From NCBI GenBank assembly GCA_029260715.1, contig JAJDCS010000025.1:1-43700 (forward strand): 43,700 nucleotides of DNA, written 5' to 3'. This stretch comes from Phycisphaeraceae bacterium (GTDB lineage Bacteria > Planctomycetota > Phycisphaerae > Phycisphaerales > Phycisphaeraceae). Within the stretch, counting starts at the first letter, position 1. Each line of letters starts with the position of its first letter. Both the position numbers and the translations under genes were made by a program. The notes under the pieces are model-generated. The model saw only the letters and a program-made list of their open reading frames with translations, searched no databases and was not told where the DNA came from. Below are positions 1 to 6,826 of this stretch, piece after piece.

Positions 1-59
1 ATTATAATCATGACCGTCCACACAGTGCCTTGGGCAACCTGGCCCCCAAGGAATTCGCT

Positions 60-95
60 GCTTCATCCGGCCAGGCTAGCCTGGCCGGATGAAGC
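60..95. repeat. 36-bp perfect palindrome, hairpin-forming
   Basis: Every base from 60 to 95 pairs with its mirror position around the centre at 77/78 (core GCTAGC), so the DNA can form a very stable hairpin or cruciform. No T-run follows on either strand, so it is not a textbook intrinsic terminator, although it could still stop or protect transcripts. It lies in the apparently mobile left edge of the window with no gene within 250 bases. Confidence 0.8.
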
Positions 96-176
96 CCAAA
101 GCCTCAACCTCCAAATGGCTCAGCTTAGGGGACAAGCGCACGAAACTTATGGGTTAGGATATTAGGGTTGATTTAA

Positions 177-315
177 CTAGAAGCCATCCCAAAACCCCAA
201 ACGGCAGATCACCGGCAACGGTCGGTCCGTTGCAAACCTCCGCCATTTACACTGGCTGGCAAGCAGCCAGTGGCACACAATTCAACCTCATGAGGGGTTT
301 TGGGATGGCTTCTAG
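177..315. repeat. 139-bp unit bounded by 22-bp perfect inverted repeats
   Basis: The 22 bases at 177-198 are the exact reverse complement of 294-315; the outermost bases are CTAG. The interior contains two further hairpins: CAACGG/CCGTTG, and CACTGGCTG/CAGCCAGTG around a GCAAG loop. The whole unit could fold as a long stem carrying two arms. It has no reading frame. It could be a miniature inverted-repeat element, a structured RNA or a bidirectional terminator. No clear target duplication is visible at its edges. Confidence 0.7.
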
Positions 316-352
316 GAATTAGAACTGACAATCTCAACGAATAAGTTAAGAA

Positions 353-646
353 TCAGATAAAATTATCAATCGACTGTACAAGCATCTGAGCTGCGGCCAG
401 ATTGCGGTCGAATTGCTCATCACTTACATCGGTGACGGTGGCGGGGGAAAGCTTAGAGCGTACAAAGGCATCTATGACACCGCGCCCGTAGAATATGAGC
501 CGACCTCCAATTTTATCGACGTGTTGCGGAGACACGAGCGGCCGAATCTGCCTATCAAAGTAGGCCTCGGTCACGTCGAACATAAGAGCGGTGGCTTGTT
601 TGCTAAACCAGGCGTTATGCCGGTGAGGTTTACGTGGTGACCCCAT
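353..646 (-). CDS. Small phage-type helix-turn-helix protein (excisionase or terminase-small-subunit-like)
   Basis: This 97-residue protein starts with ATG at 646 behind a plausible Shine-Dalgarno (GGAG in the leader). Residues about 12-65 have the look of the winged-helix DNA-binding domain of Nu1-type terminase small subunits and of some excisionases: an N-terminal WFSKQATALMF helix pair, then a strand-rich GGRLIFYGRGVIDAFV wing and a last helix. The rest is short and charged. It sits about 350 bases inside the presumed attachment site made by the tRNA-Tyr fragment, next to an integrase-tail-like frame. That suggests a directionality factor or a remnant phage gene. The fold is inferred from sequence pattern only, and the exact role is not shown. 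Confidence 0.55.
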   Translation of the reverse strand: MGSPRKPHRHNAWFSKQATALMFDVTEAYFDRQIRPLVSPQHVDKIGGRLIFYGRGVIDAFVRSKLSPATVTDVSDEQFDRNLAAAQMLVQSIDNFI

Positions 647-803
647 GTGTTAGGCTCCTACTACTACTGCGCGCAACTGACTAACTCCTGAAATCATGCC
701 CTGTACGCAAAAAAGTTCCGAGATGATGATTTTCTGACCTCCGTACCCCCGCGTCAGAAGGACCCCAAGCTGTAAAATATCTCTGCTTTTACTTTGTGAG
801 CTG

Positions 804-1100
804 TCATGATTCACCCTTCACGTGTGTTTGTGACGCTTTGACCATGGCGACAATGCCCATGCGCACCGCCTCCGGCAGCCGCGGCCAAGCGTTGACCAAC
901 TCCACTAGCTCAGGGTTTTGGCGCAAGCACTGCGCAAGCGCGGTCACTTCGTCGGGTAAAGATTGAGTGTTTACAACAGTTTGCGTTGGTTTGGGGGCAG
1001 ACTGTAAATCTGCTGGCTTATGCCTACGCTGGTTCGAATCCAGCCGCGCCCATTCGCCTTGTTTTCTTACTCCCCCGTCTATAACGCCTGCCCCGTCTGG
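804..1100 (-). pseudogene. C-terminal tail of a tyrosine-integrase-like protein running across the att site
   Basis: An open frame with no obvious start codon runs leftwards from an in-frame stop at 1101-1103 to a TGA at 804-806. It reads antisense through the tRNA-Tyr fragment (giving ARLDSNQRRHKPADLQSAP) and then into LPDEVTALAQCLRQNPELVE followed by AWPRLPEAVRMGIVAMVKAS. That last pattern, a helix ending in WPxLPExxRxGIxAMV, resembles the tail I associate with planctomycete phage-type integrases. No catalytic domain is present. If the attribution holds, the gene's 5' part lies elsewhere, perhaps at the other end of the element because attP lies inside the gene. The antisense-tRNA portion on its own is not evidence of coding. 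Confidence 0.35.
993..1052 (+). tRNA. tRNA-Tyr(GTA) 3' fragment, probable att site
   Basis: The anticodon arm is intact: stem GCAGA (997-1001) with TCTGC (1009-1013), and anticodon GTA at 1004-1006. A short variable arm follows, then a perfect T arm (GCTGG TTCGAAT CCAGC) and the 3' acceptor strand CGCGCCC ending at 1051 with discriminator A1052. The matching 5' acceptor GGGCGCG and a proper D arm are missing upstream, so this is not a functional tRNA. A 3' tRNA fragment is the usual scar at the far end of an element integrated into a tRNA gene. The intact gene should lie left of the window, with the element between them. Confidence 0.8.
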
Positions 1101-1120
1101 CTATAGCGGCTGTGCCGGTA

Positions 1121-1139
1121 GCTCCTGGGGGGGAGGAGC
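1121..1139. repeat. GC-rich hairpin just outside the tRNA fragment
   Basis: GCTCCT and AGGAGC flank a G-run loop. There is no T-tract on the plus strand. This may be a transcription stop between the integrated element and the chromosomal genes, but nothing else supports a function. Confidence 0.3.
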
Positions 1140-1237
1140 CGCGTAAAACCAACGAGAGCATTCCACTTTTAGTGTGCCATAGTGGTGACACCGCTTGGCA
1201 CAAGGCCCGCCCTAGCCGCGCCGATCCATAGTGCGGG

Positions 1238-1447
1238 TTGGACTTGAGGCGAAACCGGTCGGCTCAAAGAAAAAGTAATTCGGCCGTTCGCACGACCGGA
1301 TCGACGGGATTGCCTGGCTTAGGTTTTGCGGTCGGCTTGGGTGTGCTTACTTGCCTATGTTCCACAACTGTTACGGGCTGCTTTCTCCATACGCCGCAAC
1401 CGGTACAAGCAATCGCCAAACCACTTAACTACGCACGGATGCCTTGA
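1238..1447 (+). CDS. Possible small lipoprotein
   Basis: A 69-codon frame with a TTG start. It has a basic N-terminus, a hydrophobic stretch at about residues 24-45 and a lipobox-like TVTG-C ending at about residue 48, followed by a short polar tail. It ends where the next frame could begin, so the two could be co-transcribed. There is no homology that I recognise and no strong ribosome binding site. It could be chance coding, since GC-rich DNA readily gives frames of this size. Confidence 0.25.
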   Translation: MDLRRNRSAQRKSNSAVRTTGSTGLPGLGFAVGLGVLTCLCSTTVTGCFLHTPQPVQAIAKPLNYARMP

Positions 1448-1509
1448 GCGGTGAAGTAACCGAGCCGATTCAACACATGTCTTGGAGGCATAACAAAGGG
1501 GATAGCAAG

Positions 1510-2022
1510 GTGTCGAAACCCATCCACATCGGCCAAATCTTGATCGAGCACGGCGTGCTCAGCGAGCAGCAGGTGTTCGAGGTGCTCCAAGCCCAGCGTG
1601 AGCAGCACAAGCCGTTCGGCGTGTTGGCTGAGCGTATGTTCGACGTCACGCTCCAGAGCATGGAGCGCGCGTGGGTCGACCAATATTGCAGGATTACCGG
1701 GGAGATGGACCTGTCGCAAGAACAGATCGACCCACGGGTGCTGCACACCATCAACAGGCGACAGGCTTGGCAGTTTGAGATGATGCCGCTGCACTACGAA
1801 CCGGGCGGCGAGCTGGTTGTGGCCGCGTCGGACCGCCGCTTGGCGAGGGCGGTGACGTTCGCAGCCAACAGGCTTGAGTCGGTCGTGTATTTCCGCGTCG
1901 TGCCCGCCAAGCAGCTACGCGAGTACCTCATGAAGCACTACCCCATGCCCCAGGCCCCGCAGAACCTGATCGAGCAGGCTATGGAAATGACATGGTTGCC
2001 GCCTCGCGCGGAGTCCGCCTGA
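1510..2022 (+). CDS. GspE/MshE N-terminal-domain protein (orphan)
   Basis: The protein is about 170 residues from the GTG at 1510; a TTG start at 1444 is possible but adds an unlike N-terminus. The opening IGQILIEHGVLSEQQVFEVL followed by a QREQHKPFG stretch matches the N-terminal domain of type II secretion and type IV pilus ATPases (GspE/PilB N). That domain is a small helical module that binds inner-membrane partners or, in MshEN versions, c-di-GMP. The second half, with MMPLHYEPGGELVVAASD and a helix-rich end, continues the same fold (a P-L-x-x-x-x-G-x-L-x-V-A-x-x-D pattern). No ATPase domain follows. It is therefore a stand-alone regulatory or adaptor version; its partner is not visible here. 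Confidence 0.6.
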   Translation: MSKPIHIGQILIEHGVLSEQQVFEVLQAQREQHKPFGVLAERMFDVTLQSMERAWVDQYCRITGEMDLSQEQIDPRVLHTINRRQAWQFEMMPLHYEPGGELVVAASDRRLARAVTFAANRLESVVYFRVVPAKQLREYLMKHYPMPQAPQNLIEQAMEMTWLPPRAESA

Positions 2023-2044
2023 ATCATGGCGCCGCGGGTGCCGG

Positions 2045-2461
2045 CTAGCCCCCCCGCCGTGAAGCCCAGAACGTCATCAGGATTTGCGCCGCGGCTAACG
2101 CGTCGCGCCGGGCTTTTTTGCCCTTGCGTGTTAGGCCGGATTGGCTCATGAGTTCGTCCGCGGCATCGCTGGTGAGGCGCTCGTCGGCCAGGTGAACCGG
2201 CAGACCAAACCGCTGATTAAGCAGGTCCGCAAACGCGCGTACACGGGTCACGCCGGGGCCTTCCGAGCCGTCCATGTTCAGGGGCAAGCCCACGACCAGT
2301 TCATCGGGCTGGTGCTCTTGGATCGCCTCGCCAATGCAGCGCAATAGGTGCTGCTCGCTGGCGGTTTCGATCACATCAACAGGCGTAGCGATGCGCGTGC
2401 GGTCGTCGCCAACCGCTAAGCCGGTGCGTTTCTGACCCAGGTCTATCGCGAGGTGGCGCAT
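2045..2461 (-). CDS. ruvX: Holliday junction resolvase-like / pre-16S rRNA nuclease RuvX (YqgF)
   Basis: A protein of 138 residues, the usual family length. It has the RNase-H-like fold markers in order: the DLGQKRTG motif with D7, VVGLPLNMDG at 56-64 containing the GLP signature, D93-E-R-L-T-S98 and D120 in the last helix (RRDALAAAQIL). D7, E94 and D120 are the expected metal ligands. The family trims the 5' end of pre-16S rRNA and was first described as a resolvase. It follows the mannose-1-phosphate guanylyltransferase gene on the same strand by about 35 bases, so co-transcription is likely, though the functions are unrelated. Confidence 0.92.
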   Translation of the reverse strand: MRHLAIDLGQKRTGLAVGDDRTRIATPVDVIETASEQHLLRCIGEAIQEHQPDELVVGLPLNMDGSEGPGVTRVRAFADLLNQRFGLPVHLADERLTSDAADELMSQSGLTRKGKKARRDALAAAQILMTFWASRRGG

Positions 2462-2496
2462 GAGAAGGGTTCTGATTATCGAAAAGTCACCCGCTC

Positions 2497-3594
2497 TTAC
2501 AGCAGCGCATCCCCGAACCGCTTGCCGACTTCTTCGTGTAACTGCTTGATATCCTGGGCCCGGTCGGCTCGGCAGACGAGCGTGGCGTCGGGGGTGTGGA
2601 CGATCAGCAGCCCTTCACAGCCGATCGTGGTGATCAGGTGATCAGGGTCGCTGGAGGCGATCAGCGTGTCGTGCGTATCAATGGCGGCGTGTTTGGCGGC
2701 GGCGATGGCGTTGCGGTCGGCGTCAGCGTCACAAGTCTGGGCGAACGCGGGCCAAGAGCCCACGTCCAGCCAACTAACGGGCATGGGCACAGCGGCTACT
2801 TGCACCTGCGCATCGTCGGAGGCCGGCTCCATCACCGCGAAATCGACGCTGGTCTTCTCCAGCGTGGGGTAGACCTCGGCCAACACGGCGTCTTGCCGCG
2901 GGGTGTCCCACGCTTCGGCGATGCGCATTAGCCCCTTGTGGTTCTCCGGCTTGTAGCGGCGGATGCAGTCCATCAGCGTGGCCGCCCGCCAGACGAACAT
3001 GCCGCTGTTCCACAGGTAGCGATCTGGGCCTTGGTCGTAGTACTGCTGGGCGGTGGCGGCGACGGGTTTTTCTTTGAACCGGTCCACGATGTGGGCGTCG
3101 TGGCCTTGCACGGGCTGGCCTAGCTCTAGGTAGCCGTAGCCCGTGGCAGCGTGAGTGGGCGTGATGCCGAATGTCACAAGCGTGTTGGGTTGGGCCTCGA
3201 CCAGTTCGTATCCGGCGCGGATGACGTCCTGGAACCGGTCGATCGGCTCGATGATATGGTCGGCGGTGAACACACCGATCACGGCGTCTGGGTCTTTGTG
3301 GCTCAAAACCGCGGCGCCGAGCCCGACGGCGTTTAGCGTGTCACGGCCCATGGGTTCGCCGATGAACTGACGGCTATCAAAGCCGGGCAATGCTTTGCAA
3401 ACCGCGTCTTGGTGTGACAGCCCGGCACAGATGTACCGCTGCTTGGCTTCGACCAGGCCTTCGAGCCGCTGGTCGGCGATGGCCAAGAGTGACGAGCCTT
3501 TGATGAACGGGATCAGTTGTTTGGGTAGTTGCTTGCGGCTCATGGGCCACAGGCGGGTGCCCGAGCCGCCGGCGATGATCAGGGAGTAGCGCAT
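2497..3594 (-). CDS. manC: Mannose-1-phosphate guanylyltransferase
   Basis: The protein makes GDP-mannose from mannose-1-phosphate and GTP for glycans and capsule. It is 365 residues from the ATG at 3594; a TTG three codons upstream is less likely. The nucleotidyltransferase signature GGSGTRLWPMSR is at 9-20. The family blocks TGYGYLE, DRFKEKP and WNSGMFVW follow in order. The length fits the short, single-domain guanylyltransferase; the C-terminal isomerase cupin of bifunctional ManC/AlgA enzymes is absent. It is the first gene of a two-gene minus-strand run with ruvX. The symbol refers to the activity and not to a bifunctional enzyme. Confidence 0.88.
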   Translation of the reverse strand: MRYSLIIAGGSGTRLWPMSRKQLPKQLIPFIKGSSLLAIADQRLEGLVEAKQRYICAGLSHQDAVCKALPGFDSRQFIGEPMGRDTLNAVGLGAAVLSHKDPDAVIGVFTADHIIEPIDRFQDVIRAGYELVEAQPNTLVTFGITPTHAATGYGYLELGQPVQGHDAHIVDRFKEKPVAATAQQYYDQGPDRYLWNSGMFVWRAATLMDCIRRYKPENHKGLMRIAEAWDTPRQDAVLAEVYPTLEKTSVDFAVMEPASDDAQVQVAAVPMPVSWLDVGSWPAFAQTCDADADRNAIAAAKHAAIDTHDTLIASSDPDHLITTIGCEGLLIVHTPDATLVCRADRAQDIKQLHEEVGKRFGDALL

Positions 3595-3869
3595 GGGGGC
3601 CAATCCTAGGCCACCGGCCGTGGAACCTCAACGCCGACGCCTCGCCCCACCCACAGGCCCGCGAGCGTAAGCCACCGATCAAACCGCCGCTTACAAAAAC
3701 CCGTCTAAGCCACCGGGCGTGTCTTTCACCACGGATTTAGGACAACCGACCCGATGGCCGATAACACCGTCTGGGGCAGTGTTTAATTAACAGTCACCGC
3801 TGCTTGGGCCGCACCCGCTGACCATGACGGTGGAAATTCACGCAGCAGGTTCTAGAATATGAGCTAACC

Positions 3870-4139
3870 ATGCCCAAGAAACCGCCCAAATCACTGGCGT
3901 TGCTGGATGAGGACATGTGCACCGGGTGCGAGGCGTGCGTGGCGGTGTGCCCTGTGGACTGCATCGACACGCTGCCGGGCCCGGAGCACAACTACGTCAT
4001 GCAGAACTGCACGATCGACCTGCCGCGGTGCATCGGCTGCACGCTGTGCGCCCAGGTCTGCCCGTGGGACTGCATCACCATGGTGCCCAGCGACCAGATG
4101 CTGCGTGAACAAAAATACGCCCAGGAGTTCGGCCTCTGA
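3870..4139 (+). CDS. 2[4Fe-4S] ferredoxin
   Basis: An 89-residue soluble protein with two complete cluster motifs. C17, C20, C23 and C27-P form the first; C54, C57, C60 and C64-P form the second. Extra cysteines at 31, 47 and 68 could tune or bind a cluster. The spacing between the motifs is longer than in clostridial ferredoxins and is like the RnfB/NuoI-type insert. The C-terminus carries a short charged extension. A ferritin-like gene starts 38 bases downstream on the same strand, which suggests one transcript and a role in electron supply for iron release or storage. That coupling is inferred from position only. Confidence 0.88.
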   Translation: MPKKPPKSLALLDEDMCTGCEACVAVCPVDCIDTLPGPEHNYVMQNCTIDLPRCIGCTLCAQVCPWDCITMVPSDQMLREQKYAQEFGL

Positions 4140-4177
4140 GCGACGGTCTCCGTCGCGGCCGACAGCGAGCCCCTTCC

Positions 4178-4645
4178 ATGACAGACGCCCAACGCAAAAA
4201 AATCGTAAAGCTGCTGTATACCAGCTACAACATGGAACTGGAGACGGTGATCAACTACGTCGCCAACGCCGTACACCTCGACGGCATCCGCGCCAAGCAT
4301 ATTAAGGACAGCCTCGAAGCCGACGTGGCCGAGGAATTGGGCCACGCCCAGTCGTTGGCCAGGCGGATCAAAGTGTTGGAGGGGCGCGTGCCCGGCTCGC
4401 AAGACCTCAAGATGACCCAGAAAGCCCTGCAGCCGCCCAAGAACCCGCTGGACATCAAAGCGGTCATCAAGGGTGTGATCGCCGCCGAGCAAGGCGCGAT
4501 CGACCAATACCAATCAATCATCGACGCCTGCGAGGGTATTGACCCCGTCACGCAAGACCTCTGCACCACGCTCAAGGGCGATGAAGAAGAGCACCGGCGT
4601 GAGTTTAAGGGATTCCTGGCCGAGGCCGAATCGATGAAGCTCTAG
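4178..4645 (+). CDS. Bacterioferritin/ferritin-like iron protein
   Basis: At 155 residues it has the length of a four-helix ferritin subunit. Iron-ligand pattern residues sit where expected: E20/E22 in helix A, E52-E53 with H56 (EELGH) in helix B, E104 in helix C (AAEQGAIDQY) and E137/E138-H139 (DEEEH) in helix D. This matches the bacterioferritin-type diiron site. A methionine for haem binding is not obvious to me, so haem-free ferritin is possible. It follows the ferredoxin gene closely. The likely job is cytoplasmic ferrous iron oxidation and storage. A rubrerythrin-like or ferritin-like oxidase is the alternative. Confidence 0.8.
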   Translation: MTDAQRKKIVKLLYTSYNMELETVINYVANAVHLDGIRAKHIKDSLEADVAEELGHAQSLARRIKVLEGRVPGSQDLKMTQKALQPPKNPLDIKAVIKGVIAAEQGAIDQYQSIIDACEGIDPVTQDLCTTLKGDEEEHRREFKGFLAEAESMKL

Positions 4646-4693
4646 CCGACCCGATCCATTTACATCACCCAATCCCGTATGGAGGCACCAGCG

Positions 4694-5446
4694 ATGCGTA
4701 CCGCGAACCCCGCGTTGAGCGCTAAGACATTCGACCAGTTGTACCCGACCACCGCCGCGAAGCCGGCGGACGTGATGACCGTCCAGGGCACGGTGAACAA
4801 GACCGCGATCCTGCTGGTGTTGCTGGTGGCGTCGGCGGCGTGGGTATGGAACAAGACGTACCAGGCGCCCGACCCCGCAGCGATTCTGCCGTGGCTCATC
4901 GGCGGTGTGATCGGCGGGCTGGTCATGGCGATGATCACCATCTTCAAAAAGACCTGGGCGCCGGTGACAGCCCAGCTCTACGCGGTGTTCGAGGGTATGG
5001 CCCTGGGCGGGATCTCCGCGCTTTTTGAGATGATGTACCCGGGGATCGTCGTGCAGGCGGTGGCGCTGACGTTTGGCACGCTGCTGGCCCTGCTGTTCGC
5101 CTACACCACGGGCATCATCAAAGCCACGGAGAACTTCAAGCTCGGCGTGGCGGCCGCGACGGGCGGCATCTTCCTGGTCTACATGGTCTCGTTTGTCCTG
5201 AGTTTTTTCGGCACCAGCGTGCCGTTCATCCACAATAGCGGGATGATCGGCATCGGGTTTAGCCTGTTCGTGGTGGTGATCGCGGCGCTGAACCTGGTCC
5301 TGGACTTCGACTTCATCGAAAACGGCGCCGAGCAAGGGGCGCCCAAGTACATGGAGTGGTACAGCGCATTTGGGCTGATGGTCACGCTGGTCTGGCTGTA
5401 CCTGGAGATACTGCGGCTGCTGGCGAAGCTGCAAGACCGGCGGTAG
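4694..5446 (+). CDS. Bax inhibitor-1 / YccA-family membrane protein
   Basis: About 250 residues from the ATG at 4694. An in-frame ATG at 4679 exists, but GGAGG lies at an ideal distance before 4694, which decides the start. The N-terminus (MRTANPALSAKTFDQL) is typical of the YbhL/YccA branch. About seven hydrophobic segments follow, the first at roughly residues 38-52. The sixth segment leads to DFDFIENGAE, the acidic block conserved near the end of this family, and a last segment precedes the basic tail KLQDRR. The family forms pH-sensitive calcium-leak channels or modulates proteases in other organisms; the role here is unknown. Confidence 0.85.
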   Translation: MRTANPALSAKTFDQLYPTTAAKPADVMTVQGTVNKTAILLVLLVASAAWVWNKTYQAPDPAAILPWLIGGVIGGLVMAMITIFKKTWAPVTAQLYAVFEGMALGGISALFEMMYPGIVVQAVALTFGTLLALLFAYTTGIIKATENFKLGVAAATGGIFLVYMVSFVLSFFGTSVPFIHNSGMIGIGFSLFVVVIAALNLVLDFDFIENGAEQGAPKYMEWYSAFGLMVTLVWLYLEILRLLAKLQDRR

Positions 5447-5465
5447 GTCCGGGCCTGTCCGGACA
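5444..5465. repeat. REP-like palindrome (GTAGGTCCGG type)
   Basis: Immediately after the stop of the Bax-inhibitor-like gene, GGTCCGG and CCGGAC flank a short loop. The same TAGGTCCGGGC core recurs at 23443-23466, and its reverse complement recurs at 23490-23513. This makes a dispersed short palindromic repeat family in 3' ends of genes. It may act as a terminator or mRNA stabiliser. Confidence 0.55.
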
Positions 5466-5567
5466 ACGAAATCACAATAAACGCCCGCGTTCGAGCCGTT
5501 CCGGACCCACTATCTTGCTTCGTGATGCCAACACCGTATCGCAGCCGTTGCTGATACCCTTAACACC

Positions 5568-6788
5568 TTGTTCAACCTCAAAGCCCAATACTTCCTCACC
5601 TTCGCGGTGATGGGCAGCCTGCTGCCGTTCTTACCCGTGTACCTCAAGCAGCACGGGCTGGGCTCGGTGCAGATCGGGTACATCGGCTCGGCGGCCAGCG
5701 CCGCGGTGCTTATCACGCCGGTACTGGCCACACTGTTGGCCGACGGCACCATCAGCGGGCGGCGGCTGTTGGCGTTTATCTTCGGCATCTGCGGCGCGGT
5801 GCTGTGGCTGATGTACCGGGCCGAGGGGTTCTGGGCGATCCTGCTGTTCTTTAGCCTGTACAACCTAGCCTTCGCGGCCAGCACGTCGCTCCAAGACGGG
5901 TTGAATTTCCTGGTCCAAGGCCGGCGGCGGTCAGACGGCCTGCCCACGGTGGATTACCACCGCATCCGCGTGTGGGGAACGGTGGGCTTTATCGTGCCAA
6001 GCGTGCTGCTGTTCGTGTCGTTGCGACACGGATACCCCATACGGCTGATCATGCTGTTCGCGATCGGGTTCTGCGTGTTAGGGTTGTTCAACGCGTTTGG
6101 CCTGCCGCGCGTGCTGATCTCGCCTGAAAAAGGGCTGGGGCCCACTGACCCTGAAGCGTTCGCGCCCACGCGCGACGCACGACGCCTGCCCACACTCGAA
6201 GCGGCCAAGGCCATGCTCGACCCGCGCGTGCTGGTGTTCTGCCTGGCGATGTTCCTGGCGCACATGGCCACCGCCGCGTACTACTTTTTCTACCCCATCT
6301 ACCTCAAAGAGAGCGTCGGCCTCGACGAGCAGTGGCTGGGCGTGGTGTCGAGCATCGGCGTGGGGATCGAAATCTTTTACATGCTCGGGTTCGGCAGGCT
6401 GATGTCGTCGTGGGGCATCAAGCGGCTGATGGCCGTCGGTGTGGGTTGTATGGCGGTGCGGTTCGCGCTGCTTGGCGCTAGCAATTCCATCTGGGTAGCG
6501 GTGGGCACGCAGGTGTTGCACGGCATGATGGTGCTCGTGGTGCACGTGGCCCCGCCGATCTTCATCAACCGCTACGCCCAGGACCGCTACCGCAACTCCA
6601 TGCAGGGGCTATACGTCATGATCGTTTACGGCTTGGGGCGTATCGTGGGCAACTTCGTAGCGGGGCACATCGCCGAGACCGGCGTGCAGCGTGTATTTTT
6701 GTGTGGCGCGGTGCTGTGTGTGTTGGCGGCGGGGCTGTTTATATTCGCGTTCCACGAAAAGCCGCACGGCCAGGCGGGGCAGGCTTAA
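5568..6788 (+). CDS. Major facilitator superfamily transporter (MFS_1-like)
   Basis: 406 residues with about twelve hydrophobic segments and the central loop near residues 190-215. The N-terminal run FLTFAVMGSLLPFLPVYLKQ followed by HGLGSVQIGYIGS resembles the MFS_1-like group, which includes HcaT and nucleoside symporters. GRLMSSWGIKRLMAVG at the start of the second half resembles the loop 8-9 counterpart of the G-x-x-x-D-R motif. The first in-frame start codon after the upstream stop is a TTG at 5568, with no clear Shine-Dalgarno. The substrate cannot be told. It ends with a basic His-rich tail, 38 bases from the convergent acidic protein gene. Confidence 0.8.
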   Translation: MFNLKAQYFLTFAVMGSLLPFLPVYLKQHGLGSVQIGYIGSAASAAVLITPVLATLLADGTISGRRLLAFIFGICGAVLWLMYRAEGFWAILLFFSLYNLAFAASTSLQDGLNFLVQGRRRSDGLPTVDYHRIRVWGTVGFIVPSVLLFVSLRHGYPIRLIMLFAIGFCVLGLFNAFGLPRVLISPEKGLGPTDPEAFAPTRDARRLPTLEAAKAMLDPRVLVFCLAMFLAHMATAAYYFFYPIYLKESVGLDEQWLGVVSSIGVGIEIFYMLGFGRLMSSWGIKRLMAVGVGCMAVRFALLGASNSIWVAVGTQVLHGMMVLVVHVAPPIFINRYAQDRYRNSMQGLYVMIVYGLGRIVGNFVAGHIAETGVQRVFLCGAVLCVLAAGLFIFAFHEKPHGQAGQA

Positions 6789-6826
6789 AGAGGCTGGTGA
6801 AAAGCTAGGCCTTGATTAGGTTTCGT

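Noticed and set aside
4514-5434. 306-codon frame on the minus strand
   Set aside because: It is antisense to the Bax-inhibitor-like gene. Its translation is a Gln/His/Arg-rich low-complexity string, typical of a shadow frame.
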